The notes beneath the pieces were generated by a model that saw only the letters and a program-made list of their open reading frames with translations, made no database searches and was not told the DNA's origin. A program made the position numbers and the translations under genes. From Betaproteobacteria bacterium (GTDB lineage Bacteria > Pseudomonadota > Gammaproteobacteria > Burkholderiales > Usitatibacteraceae): a stretch of 64,000 nt of DNA. The stretch is from assembly GCA_016720925.1 (NCBI GenBank), contig JADKJR010000003.1, positions 62,001 through 126,000 on the forward strand, in the 5' to 3' direction. Below, one piece after another: positions 33,978-42,931 of the stretch (within the stretch, counting starts at the first letter, position 1; the number at the start of each line of letters is the position of its first letter).

Positions 33978-36798
33978 CTAGCACTGGCGGGGCTCCCGGG
34001 CATAAAACACCGGAAGGCGCGCCAATGCTAGCGTTTGTTATGCTTATCTGGGCTACGCGGCTTTCTTGCGGCGCGTGGCGGCCTGGCTTGGGGGCCGCTT
34101 TTGTTTTGCTCTTGAGCGCTTTTTTCTTCACCGGCGCACCAACTTTTTCAGCAAGAAGTTCGACGGCTTCCTCGAGCGTGAGGGCGTCGACCTTGTCCTT
34201 GTCCTGAATGGTTGCATTGGTCGCGCCATGCTTGACGTAGGGACCATAGCGTCCCGAATAAATGGAAACAACCTGGTCGTCAACGGGATGCTTTCCGAGA
34301 ACCCGCAAGGCACCGGGGCTTGCGCCCGCCGCTGCTTTGCCGCCCTTGGCACCACCCTTCGGCACGCGCTCTTCAAATTCGAAGCCGATCTTGCCGTCGG
34401 GCTGGCGCACCAGGTATGCTGAAAATGGCCGGCCTTTCTTGGAAATGAATTTGTCCAGAAGTGGTGACTTGCCAGTCTCCAGCAATTTCATCATTTCTTC
34501 GCGCGCAATGGGACGCTTCAAGATCATTCGTCCCGACCGGAAGTCACATGTTCGCGTCGAACCCACCGCCTTTTCGCAGGTGTAGGCATTCGGTGTTTCA
34601 AAGACGCGAGATTGGCACTTGGGGCACGGTCCCAGCGATTCCTGCCCGGTAAAATCGGGACCGGCGCCGTCCTCATCGTTTGCAGAATCGCCCCATGAAA
34701 ACTCGATTGCAAAATCTTTGTTCAGGACAAGGTTTGCTGAAAAGAGCCGACCTTGCCGGCTGCGAAAACCATCGAGCGGGCCAATTTCTTTTTTCACCAG
34801 AAGCGTTTCCGCTTCGTGGGTTTCGAGCTGGCGACCGGCCAATATTTTCCAGAACGCAAAATCGCAAGCCTGACACTGGAACTTCTTGTAGTTTTCATGC
34901 ACTTCACCGCCACATTTCGGGCAAGGTACGGTAATTGCGCCGAAGTCTCCCGGGATGGTGTCGTGCTCAAAATTCTTCGCTTGCGCAACAATGCGTTCCG
35001 TCATCGCTACAATTTCCGCCATGAATTTCTTGCGCGAGAGCTTGCCTTGCTGCATCAGCGCGAGCTTTTGCTCCCATTCGGCAGTCAGTTCGGGCGAATA
35101 CAACTCTGGAATGCCCAGGCCGTGTAACGCGATCATCAGCGAAGTCGCCTTCGCGGTCGGAATAAGTTCGCGACCCTCGCGGTAAATGTACTTCTCGTAA
35201 AGCAAGCCTTCAATGATCGCGGCGCGCGTTGCTGGCGTACCGAGCCCCTTTTCTTTCATTGCGGCGCGCAACTCTTCGTCGTCGATCAGCTTGCCTGCGC
35301 CCTCCATGGCCGATAACAGGGTTGCCTCCGTGAATCGGGCGGGCGGCTTGGTCTGGTTGGCGACCGACTTGATTTCAACTGCTTTCACTTGTTCTTTGGG
35401 TTTGATGGCCGACAACGAACTGCTATCGTCGTCGATCTCTCGGCCATACACCGCGAGCCAACCGGGGTTGACCAGCACTTTGCCTTCGGATTTGAATGCT
35501 TCGCCTTCCACGCGTGTAATGCGCGTGGTTTGCAGAAACTCAGCACTCGGATAGAACACCGCCAAAAATCGCTTCACGACAAAATCGTAAAGTTTCGCTT
35601 CGATTTCATTAAGAGACTTTGGTGCCTGCTGCGTCGGAATAATGGCGAAGTGATCCGAGATTTTCGTGTTGTCGAATATCCGTTTGTTCGGCTTCACCCA
35701 TTTCTCATCGAGGATTTTTTTGGCGGATACGTTGTATTCGCCCTCCTTGAGCATCTTCAGGGTGTCTTTTACTGTGTCGAGATAGTCCTCCGGTAGCGCG
35801 CGAGCATCGGTGCGGGGATACGTCAGCACCTTGTGTTTTTCATATAACGCCTGGGCCAATCCCAGCGTCGTTTTGGCGGAGAAACCGAAACGCGAATTTG
35901 CTTCCCTTTGCAGGGAAGTCAGGTCAAACAATAGCGGGGAAGCTTGTGTGGTCGGCTTGGCTTCTTCTTCGGCCACACCGATCTTGCCGAGGCATTTGGT
36001 GACAATTGCGCGGGCACGTTTTTCGTCCCAGAGCCTTTCCGCCTTTTGCGCTTCGTCGTCATCGGATTTCTTGAATTTCTCATCGAACCATCGGCCGGGA
36101 TAGTCACCGGCAGCCGCCGCGAACGAACCGTGTACTTCCCAGTAATCCCGCGAGCGGAAGGCCTTGATTTTCTCTTCACGCTCCACGAGTACCGCAAGTG
36201 TAGGCGTTTGAACGCGGCCGACGGTCGTCAGTTGGAAGCCTCCGGATTTGGAGTTAAATGCCGTCATGGCGCGCGTACCGTTAATGCCGACAAGCCAGTC
36301 GGACTCTGACCGGCAAACCGCGGCATCAGCCAATGGGTCGTAAATAGCGCCTTTTTCGAGCTTCTTGAAGCCCTCGCGTATTGCGCCCTGCGTCATGGAT
36401 TGCAGCCACAGGCGCTTGATCGGCTGTTTGGCCTTTGCGTATTGAATGACGTAACGAAAAATCAACTCACCTTCGCGGCCCGCGTCACAGGCATTGATCA
36501 GCCCGTCTACATCCTTGCGCTTCAACAGCTTCAACAGAACCTTCAGTCGATCTTCGGTCTTTTCGATCGGTTTCAGCTGGAAATACGAGGGTATTGCCGG
36601 CAACTGCGCGAAAGTCCATTTGCCACGCTTCACCTCCTCTTCTTCGGGCATACCGATCTCGACCAGATGGCCGACGGCCGACGAGAGCACGTACTCATCG
36701 CTTTCAAAGAAATCTTTCTGTTTGGTGAAACCGCCGAGCGCCTTGGCGATATCGTTGGCAACGGAGGGCTTCTCCGCGATGATGAGGGACTTGCCCAT
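33475..36798 (-). CDS. topB: DNA topoisomerase III; open frame runs on into the IS remnant
   Basis: Type IA topoisomerase that passes single strands and decatenates DNA. The TOPRIM domain is at the N-terminus (MGKSLIIAEKPSVANDIAKAL, ACDAGREGELIFRY near residue 105), the catalytic tyrosine is Tyr327 in VLTYPRTDA, and C-terminal Cys4 zinc fingers follow (CPKCGGEVHENYKKFQCQAC, CPKCQSRVFETPNAYTC). As read, the frame passes through a family-1 repeat and into the transposase remnant, ending at 33475 with 1,107 residues. Dropping one base near the C5 run at 34090-34094 instead gives the natural tail QAATRRKKAA and a stop at 34053, for about 914 residues. The run-on is therefore probably an indel artefact or recent mutation. 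Confidence 0.9.
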   Translation of the reverse strand: MGKSLIIAEKPSVANDIAKALGGFTKQKDFFESDEYVLSSAVGHLVEIGMPEEEEVKRGKWTFAQLPAIPSYFQLKPIEKTEDRLKVLLKLLKRKDVDGLINACDAGREGELIFRYVIQYAKAKQPIKRLWLQSMTQGAIREGFKKLEKGAIYDPLADAAVCRSESDWLVGINGTRAMTAFNSKSGGFQLTTVGRVQTPTLAVLVEREEKIKAFRSRDYWEVHGSFAAAAGDYPGRWFDEKFKKSDDDEAQKAERLWDEKRARAIVTKCLGKIGVAEEEAKPTTQASPLLFDLTSLQREANSRFGFSAKTTLGLAQALYEKHKVLTYPRTDARALPEDYLDTVKDTLKMLKEGEYNVSAKKILDEKWVKPNKRIFDNTKISDHFAIIPTQQAPKSLNEIEAKLYDFVVKRFLAVFYPSAEFLQTTRITRVEGEAFKSEGKVLVNPGWLAVYGREIDDDSSSLSAIKPKEQVKAVEIKSVANQTKPPARFTEATLLSAMEGAGKLIDDEELRAAMKEKGLGTPATRAAIIEGLLYEKYIYREGRELIPTAKATSLMIALHGLGIPELYSPELTAEWEQKLALMQQGKLSRKKFMAEIVAMTERIVAQAKNFEHDTIPGDFGAITVPCPKCGGEVHENYKKFQCQACDFAFWKILAGRQLETHEAETLLVKKEIGPLDGFRSRQGRLFSANLVLNKDFAIEFSWGDSANDEDGAGPDFTGQESLGPCPKCQSRVFETPNAYTCEKAVGSTRTCDFRSGRMILKRPIAREEMMKLLETGKSPLLDKFISKKGRPFSAYLVRQPDGKIGFEFEERVPKGGAKGGKAAAGASPGALRVLGKHPVDDQVVSIYSGRYGPYVKHGATNATIQDKDKVDALTLEEAVELLAEKVGAPVKKKALKSKTKAAPKPGRHAPQESRVAQISITNASIGAPSGVLCPGAPPVLARLHQLALDFGFFLGEALELDDFWRDRLERSREGTEWLPALKTLAMYRLIDPGSEWRLHRQWYQRSAMADLLGEDVALVAPNTPYHCLDKLLAHKQALFTHLTRRWEALLQASFEVLLYDLTRTYFECDVPATGKRHFGYSRDKRDDCVQVVIALIVTRRDSCWPTM
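33978..34038. repeat. family-1 palindromic repeat, right part of the IS-split copy
   Basis: CTAGCACTGGCG at its left edge and the arm CGCCAATGCTAGCGTTTG on the right, around a centre with GGGCATAAAACACCGG. The missing left end CAAACACTAG lies at 32458-32467 on the other side of the IS. The copy overlaps the run-on end of the topB frame. Confidence 0.85.
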
Positions 36799-36964
36799 AT
36801 ATTAAGGTACTCGGATCTACAAACGTGGAAGAGACCGACCGGAAAATCGGCAAAAGGGGTCAAATGATAAGCAGGGTTTCGTGTTTCCTGCAAGCGTGGA
36901 GTTGATTTGCAGCTTCCGGCGTGCCGGAAATTTTGCGGCCATTGCACGATTATACGGAGACCGC

Positions 36965-38068
36965 CTACCCCAATCGCTGATACTTTCCGCCCGGTTGTGA
37001 CGCGATCACTCCGGCGAGCTCGAGCTCGGTAAGGCGCGCCATGATCTTCTCGGCCGGCGTCCCGGTGATGGCGACCAGCGCATCGATGGTCACGGGGTCG
37101 TAGCCCATGGCTGTCAGTATTTCTTCCTCGCCGGTGGTCGGGTTACTGCCAGAAGCGGTCGGCGGCTGGAGTTGTGGCGCGAATTTGAGTTCGACAAGAA
37201 TATCGGCTGCATCATCAACCAGCTTGGCCCCTTGTTTAATCAACAGGTGACAGCCTTTGGAAAATGGCGAGTGAATCGAACCTGGAATCGCAAACACATC
37301 GCGACCCTGCTCACCCGCTTGACGCGCGGTGATAAGCGAACCGGAAGCCAACGCGGCCTCCACCACCAGAACGCCGCGCGACAAGCCGCTGATAATACGA
37401 TTACGGCGCGGAAAATTACTGGCCAGCGCCGGCGTGCCGAGCGCAAACTCGGAGACTAGCAAGCCCTTTTCCGCCAACTGGTGAGCCAATGCCCTGTTGC
37501 GTGCAGGGTAAACAAGATCGAGGCCCGTACCTACGACGGCAATAGTTGAGCCGGCGCCGTCCATGCCACCCCGATGCGCGGCAGCATCTATGCCCAACGC
37601 CATGCCGGAAATGACGGTCATGCCCGCGTCGGATAGCGCACGCGCAAAAGTTTCGGCATTCTGCAAACCTCCCGGGGTTGCATTACGGCTACCAACGATT
37701 GCGATTCCGGCGGTATTTGCCGCCGCCAGCAACTCGCGGCGCCCCTTCATGTAAAGAATTACCGGGGGATCGGCGATTTCCAGCAGGCGAGCAGGATAAT
37801 CATCGTCAGCCAAGGTGAGCAGATGGTTGCCGTCCGCTTCCAGCCAGCGCATGGCCAGCGAGAGTTTATCGACCGGCGCGCCCTCTGAAATGGCGCTGGC
37901 GACTCTTGGCCCGACCCACTGCGCGAGATGTGACGAATTTTGCGAAAGGACAGCGGCAGGAGAACCAAACTGCTGTAACAGGCGACGGGTGCTTTCCGCA
38001 CCCAATCCCGCGATCAGGTGCAGCGAAATCCAAGCCTCCGGCTCGGAGCCCGAGGCGGGTATCGGCAT
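36965..38068 (-). CDS. dprA: DNA-processing protein DprA
   Basis: Binds incoming single-stranded DNA and loads RecA during natural transformation. The 367-residue protein has an N-terminal helix-hairpin-like region (LHLIAGLGAESTRRLLQQFG), the extended Rossmann core (IVGSRNATPGGLQNAETFARALSDAG, SGMALGIDAAAHRGGMD, FPRRNRIISGLSRGVLVVEA, GSLITARQAGEQGRDVFAIPG) and a C-terminal winged-helix domain (TAMGYDPVTIDALVAITGTPAEKI). It lies next to the LysM gene and 166 bases downstream of the topB start. In many Betaproteobacteria a DUF494 gene lies between dprA and topB; I see no open frame for it here. Confidence 0.96.
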   Translation of the reverse strand: MPIPASGSEPEAWISLHLIAGLGAESTRRLLQQFGSPAAVLSQNSSHLAQWVGPRVASAISEGAPVDKLSLAMRWLEADGNHLLTLADDDYPARLLEIADPPVILYMKGRRELLAAANTAGIAIVGSRNATPGGLQNAETFARALSDAGMTVISGMALGIDAAAHRGGMDGAGSTIAVVGTGLDLVYPARNRALAHQLAEKGLLVSEFALGTPALASNFPRRNRIISGLSRGVLVVEAALASGSLITARQAGEQGRDVFAIPGSIHSPFSKGCHLLIKQGAKLVDDAADILVELKFAPQLQPPTASGSNPTTGEEEILTAMGYDPVTIDALVAITGTPAEKIMARLTELELAGVIASQPGGKYQRLG

Positions 38069-38094
38069 ACGGTATCGCTAAAGCGTATCGACAG

Positions 38095-39315
38095 TTACGG
38101 CGTCTGTACCACGTCGCCGACTTTGAGCGACCGGCGACTGGACATCACCAGTCCGTAAGAGACTTTTTCGAATACCCGGAAAATGAACAACAAACCATTG
38201 CGCTCATCCGGCAGCTTTACCTCTGTACGACCGGATCCATCTTCAGGTTTTGTGGCACTACCATCGGCTCCTGCCGTCGCGAACATGTTCTTTAGTTCGA
38301 AACTGAGGCTGTTGGTACCGACGGCATCCTGCGTGCTGACGATTTCCCCGCGCTGAAGTGTCGCCAAGACATGGCCAACCTCCGCGCCATCGCGTTTGCC
38401 CAGATTGACCGCAACGATCGAATACTGTGCGGCGTCTTCAACGCTGCCAATGACCGAAATCACCGAGCCCTTCAGCTGCTTTTCTGGGGCTCGCGGGCTG
38501 TATGAAGGCAACGTCGCCTCAAGGGTTGGGGTAAGGCGATCACCACGATTGATTTCCTGATTGGAACGGATAATCTCAATGGTAGAACTCTCGCCGAATC
38601 GGCTGACGCGGGAATCGCCCAGGTAAATGGCCTCGAAACCGAGTACTTCCTTTGTCACGGGGTCGACAAGCTCCTTGCCCGGACGATAAATCTGCCATTT
38701 GATGCCGGCATTGGGATTGAGTCCGACCGCGTAGGCGGTGTTGCCGGCACCGATAATGACGCGCCCATCTTCCGCGGCTACGATTTTTGGCGCGTTGAGC
38801 ATAGCACCCTCTTCAATCACGAGGGGTAGCGTCAGGAATGGTGAGATCGCTTTTGACGGGATGGACGGGATGGCCAACGCCAGCCGATCGACCCGCACTT
38901 GCGGCGTCAATCGGACGGTACCGCCGGAAGCACCCGAACCACTGCCATCGCCGGAGACAACGGACAACTGCGGCCGTCCGTTCGCATCAAATGAAAGTTT
39001 GATCATGTCACCGGGATAAATCCAGTGCGGATCCTTGACTTGTTCGCGATTCATATTCCAGATTTCGGGCCAGCGCCAGGGATCCTTCAGAAAGCGACCG
39101 GAAATACCCCACAAAGTGTCACCCTTCACCACGGTGTAGATGGACGGAGCGTCCGTGGCAAGGACAATCTGCGAGGTGTCAGCCTTCTTTTTTTGGGCCA
39201 CTTTGCCAGTGCCCGCCTCGGTTTTGGCATCCGGGTTTGTCTGTGCCCAGCCCGATTGGGGAACGAAACCCCCTAACAGCAGGACAAAGACCAGTGCGAG
39301 CTTGCTTTTCTTCAT
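38095..39315 (-). CDS. exported LysM-domain protein
   Basis: A 406-residue secreted or periplasmic protein. MKKSKLALVFVLLLGGFVPQSGWAQ is a classical signal peptide with an Ala-x-x cleavage region, and this start (39315) is preferred over the ATG at 39327. One LysM module (YTVVKGDTLWGISGRFLKDPWRWPEIWNMN and IYPGDMIKLSF) lies around residues 60-110 and should bind peptidoglycan. The rest, to about residue 400, resembles the conserved tail of LysM proteins found between dprA and def in this lineage and has no catalytic motif that I recognise. It diverges from def. Confidence 0.9.
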   Translation of the reverse strand: MKKSKLALVFVLLLGGFVPQSGWAQTNPDAKTEAGTGKVAQKKKADTSQIVLATDAPSIYTVVKGDTLWGISGRFLKDPWRWPEIWNMNREQVKDPHWIYPGDMIKLSFDANGRPQLSVVSGDGSGSGASGGTVRLTPQVRVDRLALAIPSIPSKAISPFLTLPLVIEEGAMLNAPKIVAAEDGRVIIGAGNTAYAVGLNPNAGIKWQIYRPGKELVDPVTKEVLGFEAIYLGDSRVSRFGESSTIEIIRSNQEINRGDRLTPTLEATLPSYSPRAPEKQLKGSVISVIGSVEDAAQYSIVAVNLGKRDGAEVGHVLATLQRGEIVSTQDAVGTNSLSFELKNMFATAGADGSATKPEDGSGRTEVKLPDERNGLLFIFRVFEKVSYGLVMSSRRSLKVGDVVQTP

Positions 39316-39487
39316 GGCGGATCTCACTTATTGAGAGGTTCGTAGATGGCCCGTCATATCGGGCAGCGGCCACCCGCATTTGCCAGATGAGGCGACTTCC
39401 ACTAGACTTGGAAGTCAGGAGAGGCACCCCAAACTTAATGTTGTCTCTGAAGATTCTGCACCTAATTTATTCAATTCGCAAGCAATT

Positions 39488-40039
39488 ATGGCCATTCTGG
39501 ACGTTCTGACCTACCCCGATCCCCTCCTCGCCCGTGTGGCGGAGCCTGTCAAGATAATCGACAACAAAATCAAAAGGTTGGTCGATGATATGGCCGAAAC
39601 CATGTACGCCGCGCCCGGAATAGGCCTGGCGGCGACCCAAGTTGGCGAATTGAAGCGCATGATGGTAATTGATGTCTCGGAGGAGAAAAACCAGCTCCGC
39701 GTGTTTATCAATCCGGAAATCATCAAGAAAGAGGGCACAGCCATCAATGAAGAAGGCTGCCTCTCAGTGCCTGGTTTTTATGACAAGGTTGAACGGGCTG
39801 AAACAGTAATGGTGACGGCATTGGACCGCGATGCGCAGCGTTTCACGATTAATGCCTCAGGCACGTTGGCGGTTTGCATTCAACACGAGATCGATCATCT
39901 GGACGGTAAAGTCTTCGTGGAATATTTGTCGCCGCTAAAATCCAATCGCATCAAGAATAAACTGGTGAAACGGCAGAGGGAACTTGAGCGCGAGGCCGAA
40001 GTTTCGGCGCCACGGCATCGCGTTGCCGCGCGTGCTTGA
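39488..40039 (+). CDS. def: peptide deformylase
   Basis: Metalloenzyme that removes the N-formyl group from new polypeptides. The 183-residue protein has all three family motifs: GIGLAATQ at residues 44-51, EEGCLSVPG with the metal-binding Cys, and QHEIDHLDG with metal ligands His133 and His137 and catalytic Glu134. I choose the ATG at 39488 ([14 protein letters not shown]); the frame is open to 39380 without family match. A terminator-like hairpin separates it from fmt, which adds the formyl group that Def removes. Confidence 0.98.
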   Translation: MAILDVLTYPDPLLARVAEPVKIIDNKIKRLVDDMAETMYAAPGIGLAATQVGELKRMMVIDVSEEKNQLRVFINPEIIKKEGTAINEEGCLSVPGFYDKVERAETVMVTALDRDAQRFTINASGTLAVCIQHEIDHLDGKVFVEYLSPLKSNRIKNKLVKRQRELEREAEVSAPRHRVAARA

Positions 40040-40063
40040 AATCGTCTGAATCTTGATTCAAAA

Positions 40064-40089
40064 ACGCCGGCTTCGAGGCCGGCGTTTTT
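40064..40089 (+). terminator. terminator or attenuator between def and fmt
   Basis: Stem ACGCCGGC / GCCGGCGT with a six-base loop, followed by five T residues and preceded by A residues. It lies 25 bases after def and 21 before fmt, so it should at least reduce read-through into fmt. Confidence 0.8.
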
Positions 40090-40109
40090 GTTTGTGGAAA
40101 GCTTGAATA

Positions 40110-41045
40110 GTGAAACTGGTATTTGCCGGAACGCCGGCCTTCGCAGCTGCTGCACTGACCGCCTTGCATCAGGCGGGGCATGCCATCGCAATGGTACTGA
40201 CGCAGCCCGACCGACCGGCGGGGCGTGGGATGAAACTCGTTTCAAGCGCGGTCGCGCAAGTGGCGGAACGGCTCGCATTAAGGCTTGAAAAGCCGCAGAC
40301 GCTCAAAGATGAAAATGTACAAGCGATGCTGCGCGAGGTAGGCGCTGATATTATGGTTGTGGCGGCCTATGGGCTGCTGCTTCCGCAGGCCGTGCTGGAT
40401 ATGCCCAGGCTCGGCTGCCTGAATATTCACGGTTCGCTGTTACCCCGCTGGCGTGGCGCCGCGCCCGTACAGCGGGCGATCGAGGCTGGCGATGCAGAAA
40501 CGGGCATTGCAATCATGCAAATGGACGCCGGACTGGATACCGGAGCGGTATTGCTGGAAAGAAAAATCGCCATCGCTCCGGACGAGACAAGCGCTTCATT
40601 GTTTGAAAAGCTGGTCCCATTAGGCGCATCGGCAATCGTTGAGGCTCTGAAAACATTGCCGAAATTAGTGCCGCGTCCACAGCCACCTGACGGCGCGACC
40701 TACGCAAAAAAAATAGAAAAAGCCGAAGCACGGATCGACTGGAACCAGACCGCATCAAGTATCGAGCGCCGAATTCGTGCTTTCGACCCCTTTCCGGGAT
40801 GCGAAACGCTCTTGGGGGAGGAGCACATCAAAATCTGGCGTGCAGAGGTGGTCGATGGCAATACGACCGGAGCCATTGCGCGGATCCCGGCAACCATTGT
40901 CCATGTTGATCGGCAATCGCTCATCGTTCAATGTGGTCAACAACAACTGCGCTGGGTAACCGTACAGAAACCCGGTAGCAAACGCATGCCAGTCGGCGAG
41001 TTCTTGCGCGGAACAGCCGTCGCCGCCGGGACACAGCTTTCATGA
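40110..41045 (+). CDS. fmt: methionyl-tRNA formyltransferase
   Basis: Transfers formyl from 10-formyl-tetrahydrofolate to Met-tRNA(fMet). The 311-residue protein begins at a GTG at 40110 with GGAAAG upstream: MKLVFAGTPAFAAAALTALHQAGH. The catalytic block is LGCLNIHGSLLPRWRGAAPVQRAIEAGDAETGIAIMQMDAGLDTG, with the Asn-His-Asp triad in NIHGS and DTG. The C-terminal beta-barrel tRNA-binding domain runs from about residue 205. The stop overlaps rsmB by four bases (ATGA). Confidence 0.98.
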   Translation: MKLVFAGTPAFAAAALTALHQAGHAIAMVLTQPDRPAGRGMKLVSSAVAQVAERLALRLEKPQTLKDENVQAMLREVGADIMVVAAYGLLLPQAVLDMPRLGCLNIHGSLLPRWRGAAPVQRAIEAGDAETGIAIMQMDAGLDTGAVLLERKIAIAPDETSASLFEKLVPLGASAIVEALKTLPKLVPRPQPPDGATYAKKIEKAEARIDWNQTASSIERRIRAFDPFPGCETLLGEEHIKIWRAEVVDGNTTGAIARIPATIVHVDRQSLIVQCGQQQLRWVTVQKPGSKRMPVGEFLRGTAVAAGTQLS

Positions 41046-42378
41046 CCGCCGAGGAATCCGCCGGGATGACCGCTGTGCAGGCCGCCAGCGCAGAGGTGGT
41101 TGGTCAGGTATTGACCGGAAAAAATCTCGACCGCGTCCTTGAACTCGTCCAATCCAAGAGGCGCACATTGACCGGAAACGAGCGGGCCGCTGTCCATTCC
41201 ATTTCGTTCGATACCTTGAGGCACTACGGGTTGTTGTCGGCACAACTCGACTTGCTGTTATCGCAACCCGTCAGCGATGCACCGGTACGGCATTTGCTGC
41301 TTGTCGCGCTATCGCAACTACAATTTTCCAAGGCGGCCGCCCATGCAATTGTCGATCACGCAGTGTCCGCAATCGAGCAGATAGGATTCGCACGCGCGAA
41401 GCCGCTCGTCAACGCAGTGTTGCGGAATTTCCTGCGTGCTCCCGAGAAATACCGGCGCGAGCAATTCAGCCTGGATACAGCGAAATATGATTTTCCACGG
41501 TGGTGGATCGAACTCTGCAAAAAGCAATATCCGCAGGCTTGGGAAAGCATTTTGCTTTCTGGTCGAGAACGCCCGCCGATGTGGTTAAGGATCAATTCAC
41601 GCCGGACGACGGTTGTGGAATACCTTCAGCGTCTTGCCGAACACGGCATGTCAGCGCGACAGGGCACCGGCAGTTCAGTGCTGCTGGAAAACCCGTCCCG
41701 GTTCATGAGTTGCCGGGCTTCAAGGAAGGCATGGTGTCGGTGCAAGACGCGGGCGCACAACAGGCGGCCTTGATGCTCGCGCCAGCGGACGGGATGCGCG
41801 TGCTGGACGCCTGCGCCGCGCCAGGCGGCAAGGCCGGGCATTTGCTGGAATTGGCGGACGTTGATTTGCTCGCGGTCGACAGCGACAAACGTCGATTGGC
41901 GCGCGTGTCGGAAAACCTCGCTCGTCTTGGCCTTGCCGCGACAATGAAAGTTGCCGATGCGAGTCTCCCCGATACGTGGTGGGACGGAAAACCGTTTGAC
42001 CGTATTCTCCTTGACGTGCCCTGCTCCGGTTCCGGTGTGGTGAGACGGCACCCTGACATTAAGTGGATTCGACGCGAGTCTGACCTATACGCTTTTGCCC
42101 GCCAACAATCCCGGCTGCTGAATGCCCTGTGGAATTGCCTCGACAATGGTGGTAGATTGCTATATGCCACATGCTCGATTTTTCAAATTGAAAATCGCGA
42201 TATCGTCGAGCAATTCAAACGAAAAACACCCAATGCACGGCAACTGCAGCTTCCGCCACACTTGCCTCAAGCAACAGGGCCCGGTGGCGCCGTGACCGCG
42301 GAATTCCAGGACGGCCAACTTCTCCCCGATCATGTTCACGACGGATTCTATTACGCGTTACTGGAGAAGACGGGTTAA
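41042..42378 (+). CDS. rsmB: 16S rRNA (cytosine-967-C5)-methyltransferase RsmB, with one apparent frameshift
   Basis: Methylates C967 of 16S rRNA. The first frame encodes the N-terminal NusB-like RNA-binding domain (LLVALSQLQFSKAAAHAIVDHAVSAIEQ, PLVNAVLRNFLR) and the start of the catalytic part; it breaks at GSSVLLENP and would stop at 41773. The next frame resumes VPVHELPGFKEGMVSVQDAGAQ and carries the SAM motif LDACAAPGGKAGHLLEL and the two catalytic cysteines, DVPCSGSG and ATCSIF, to 42378. The span is one base short of a multiple of three, and one missing G near 41694-41698 explains it. Conserved neighbours fmt and ntrYX support the identity. Confidence 0.92.
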
Positions 42379-42388
42379 GACCCCACCG

Positions 42389-42931
42389 ATGCGTGCTTGG
42401 CTGTTCGCATGCCTGATCCTGACTTTGATGCCAGTGATAGTGCGCGCGCAAAGTGCGAGCATCGCGGCGGCAAAACTGGAACTCACCGACGACGGATATC
42501 AGCTTGAAGCCGATATTGATCTTCAACTGACGACCGGTATGCAAGAGGCGGTACGCAAGGGCGTGCCGCTTTATTTCATCGTCGAATTTCAACTGACGCG
42601 TGGACGCTGGTATTGGCTCGATCAGAGCGTCATTTCCGCGACCCGAGGCCGGCGAATATCGTATGCGCCGCTGACAGACCAATATCGAATTGCGATCTCC
42701 GGGATTTCCCAGAATGTCTCCTCGTTCGAAGATGTCCGTCGAGTGCTCTCGCGGATACGTTCCTGGACGGTGGCCGAAAAGGGACAGCTAAAACCCGGCG
42801 AGAAATATGAAGCGGCGCTGCGTTTCAGACTAGATACCTCTCAATTGCCGAAGCCATTTCAATTGAACGTAATTACCTCTAAAGAGTGGAGCCTGGCGTC
42901 TGACTGGCACCGGTGGAACGTGACACCATGA
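42389..42931 (+). CDS. DUF4390-family exported protein
   Basis: A 180-residue protein starting MRAWLFACLILTLMPVIVRAQS, a signal peptide with an Ala-x-Ala-like cleavage region. The mature part (AKLELTDDGYQLEADIDLQLTTGMQEAVRKGVPLYFIVEFQLTRGRWYWLD in sections) matches the DUF4390 family found between rsmB and ntrY in Betaproteobacteria. Its function is unknown; its fixed position and four-base overlap with ntrY suggest it works with the sensor in the envelope. The frame is open upstream to 42332, overlapping rsmB. Confidence 0.9.
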   Translation: MRAWLFACLILTLMPVIVRAQSASIAAAKLELTDDGYQLEADIDLQLTTGMQEAVRKGVPLYFIVEFQLTRGRWYWLDQSVISATRGRRISYAPLTDQYRIAISGISQNVSSFEDVRRVLSRIRSWTVAEKGQLKPGEKYEAALRFRLDTSQLPKPFQLNVITSKEWSLASDWHRWNVTP

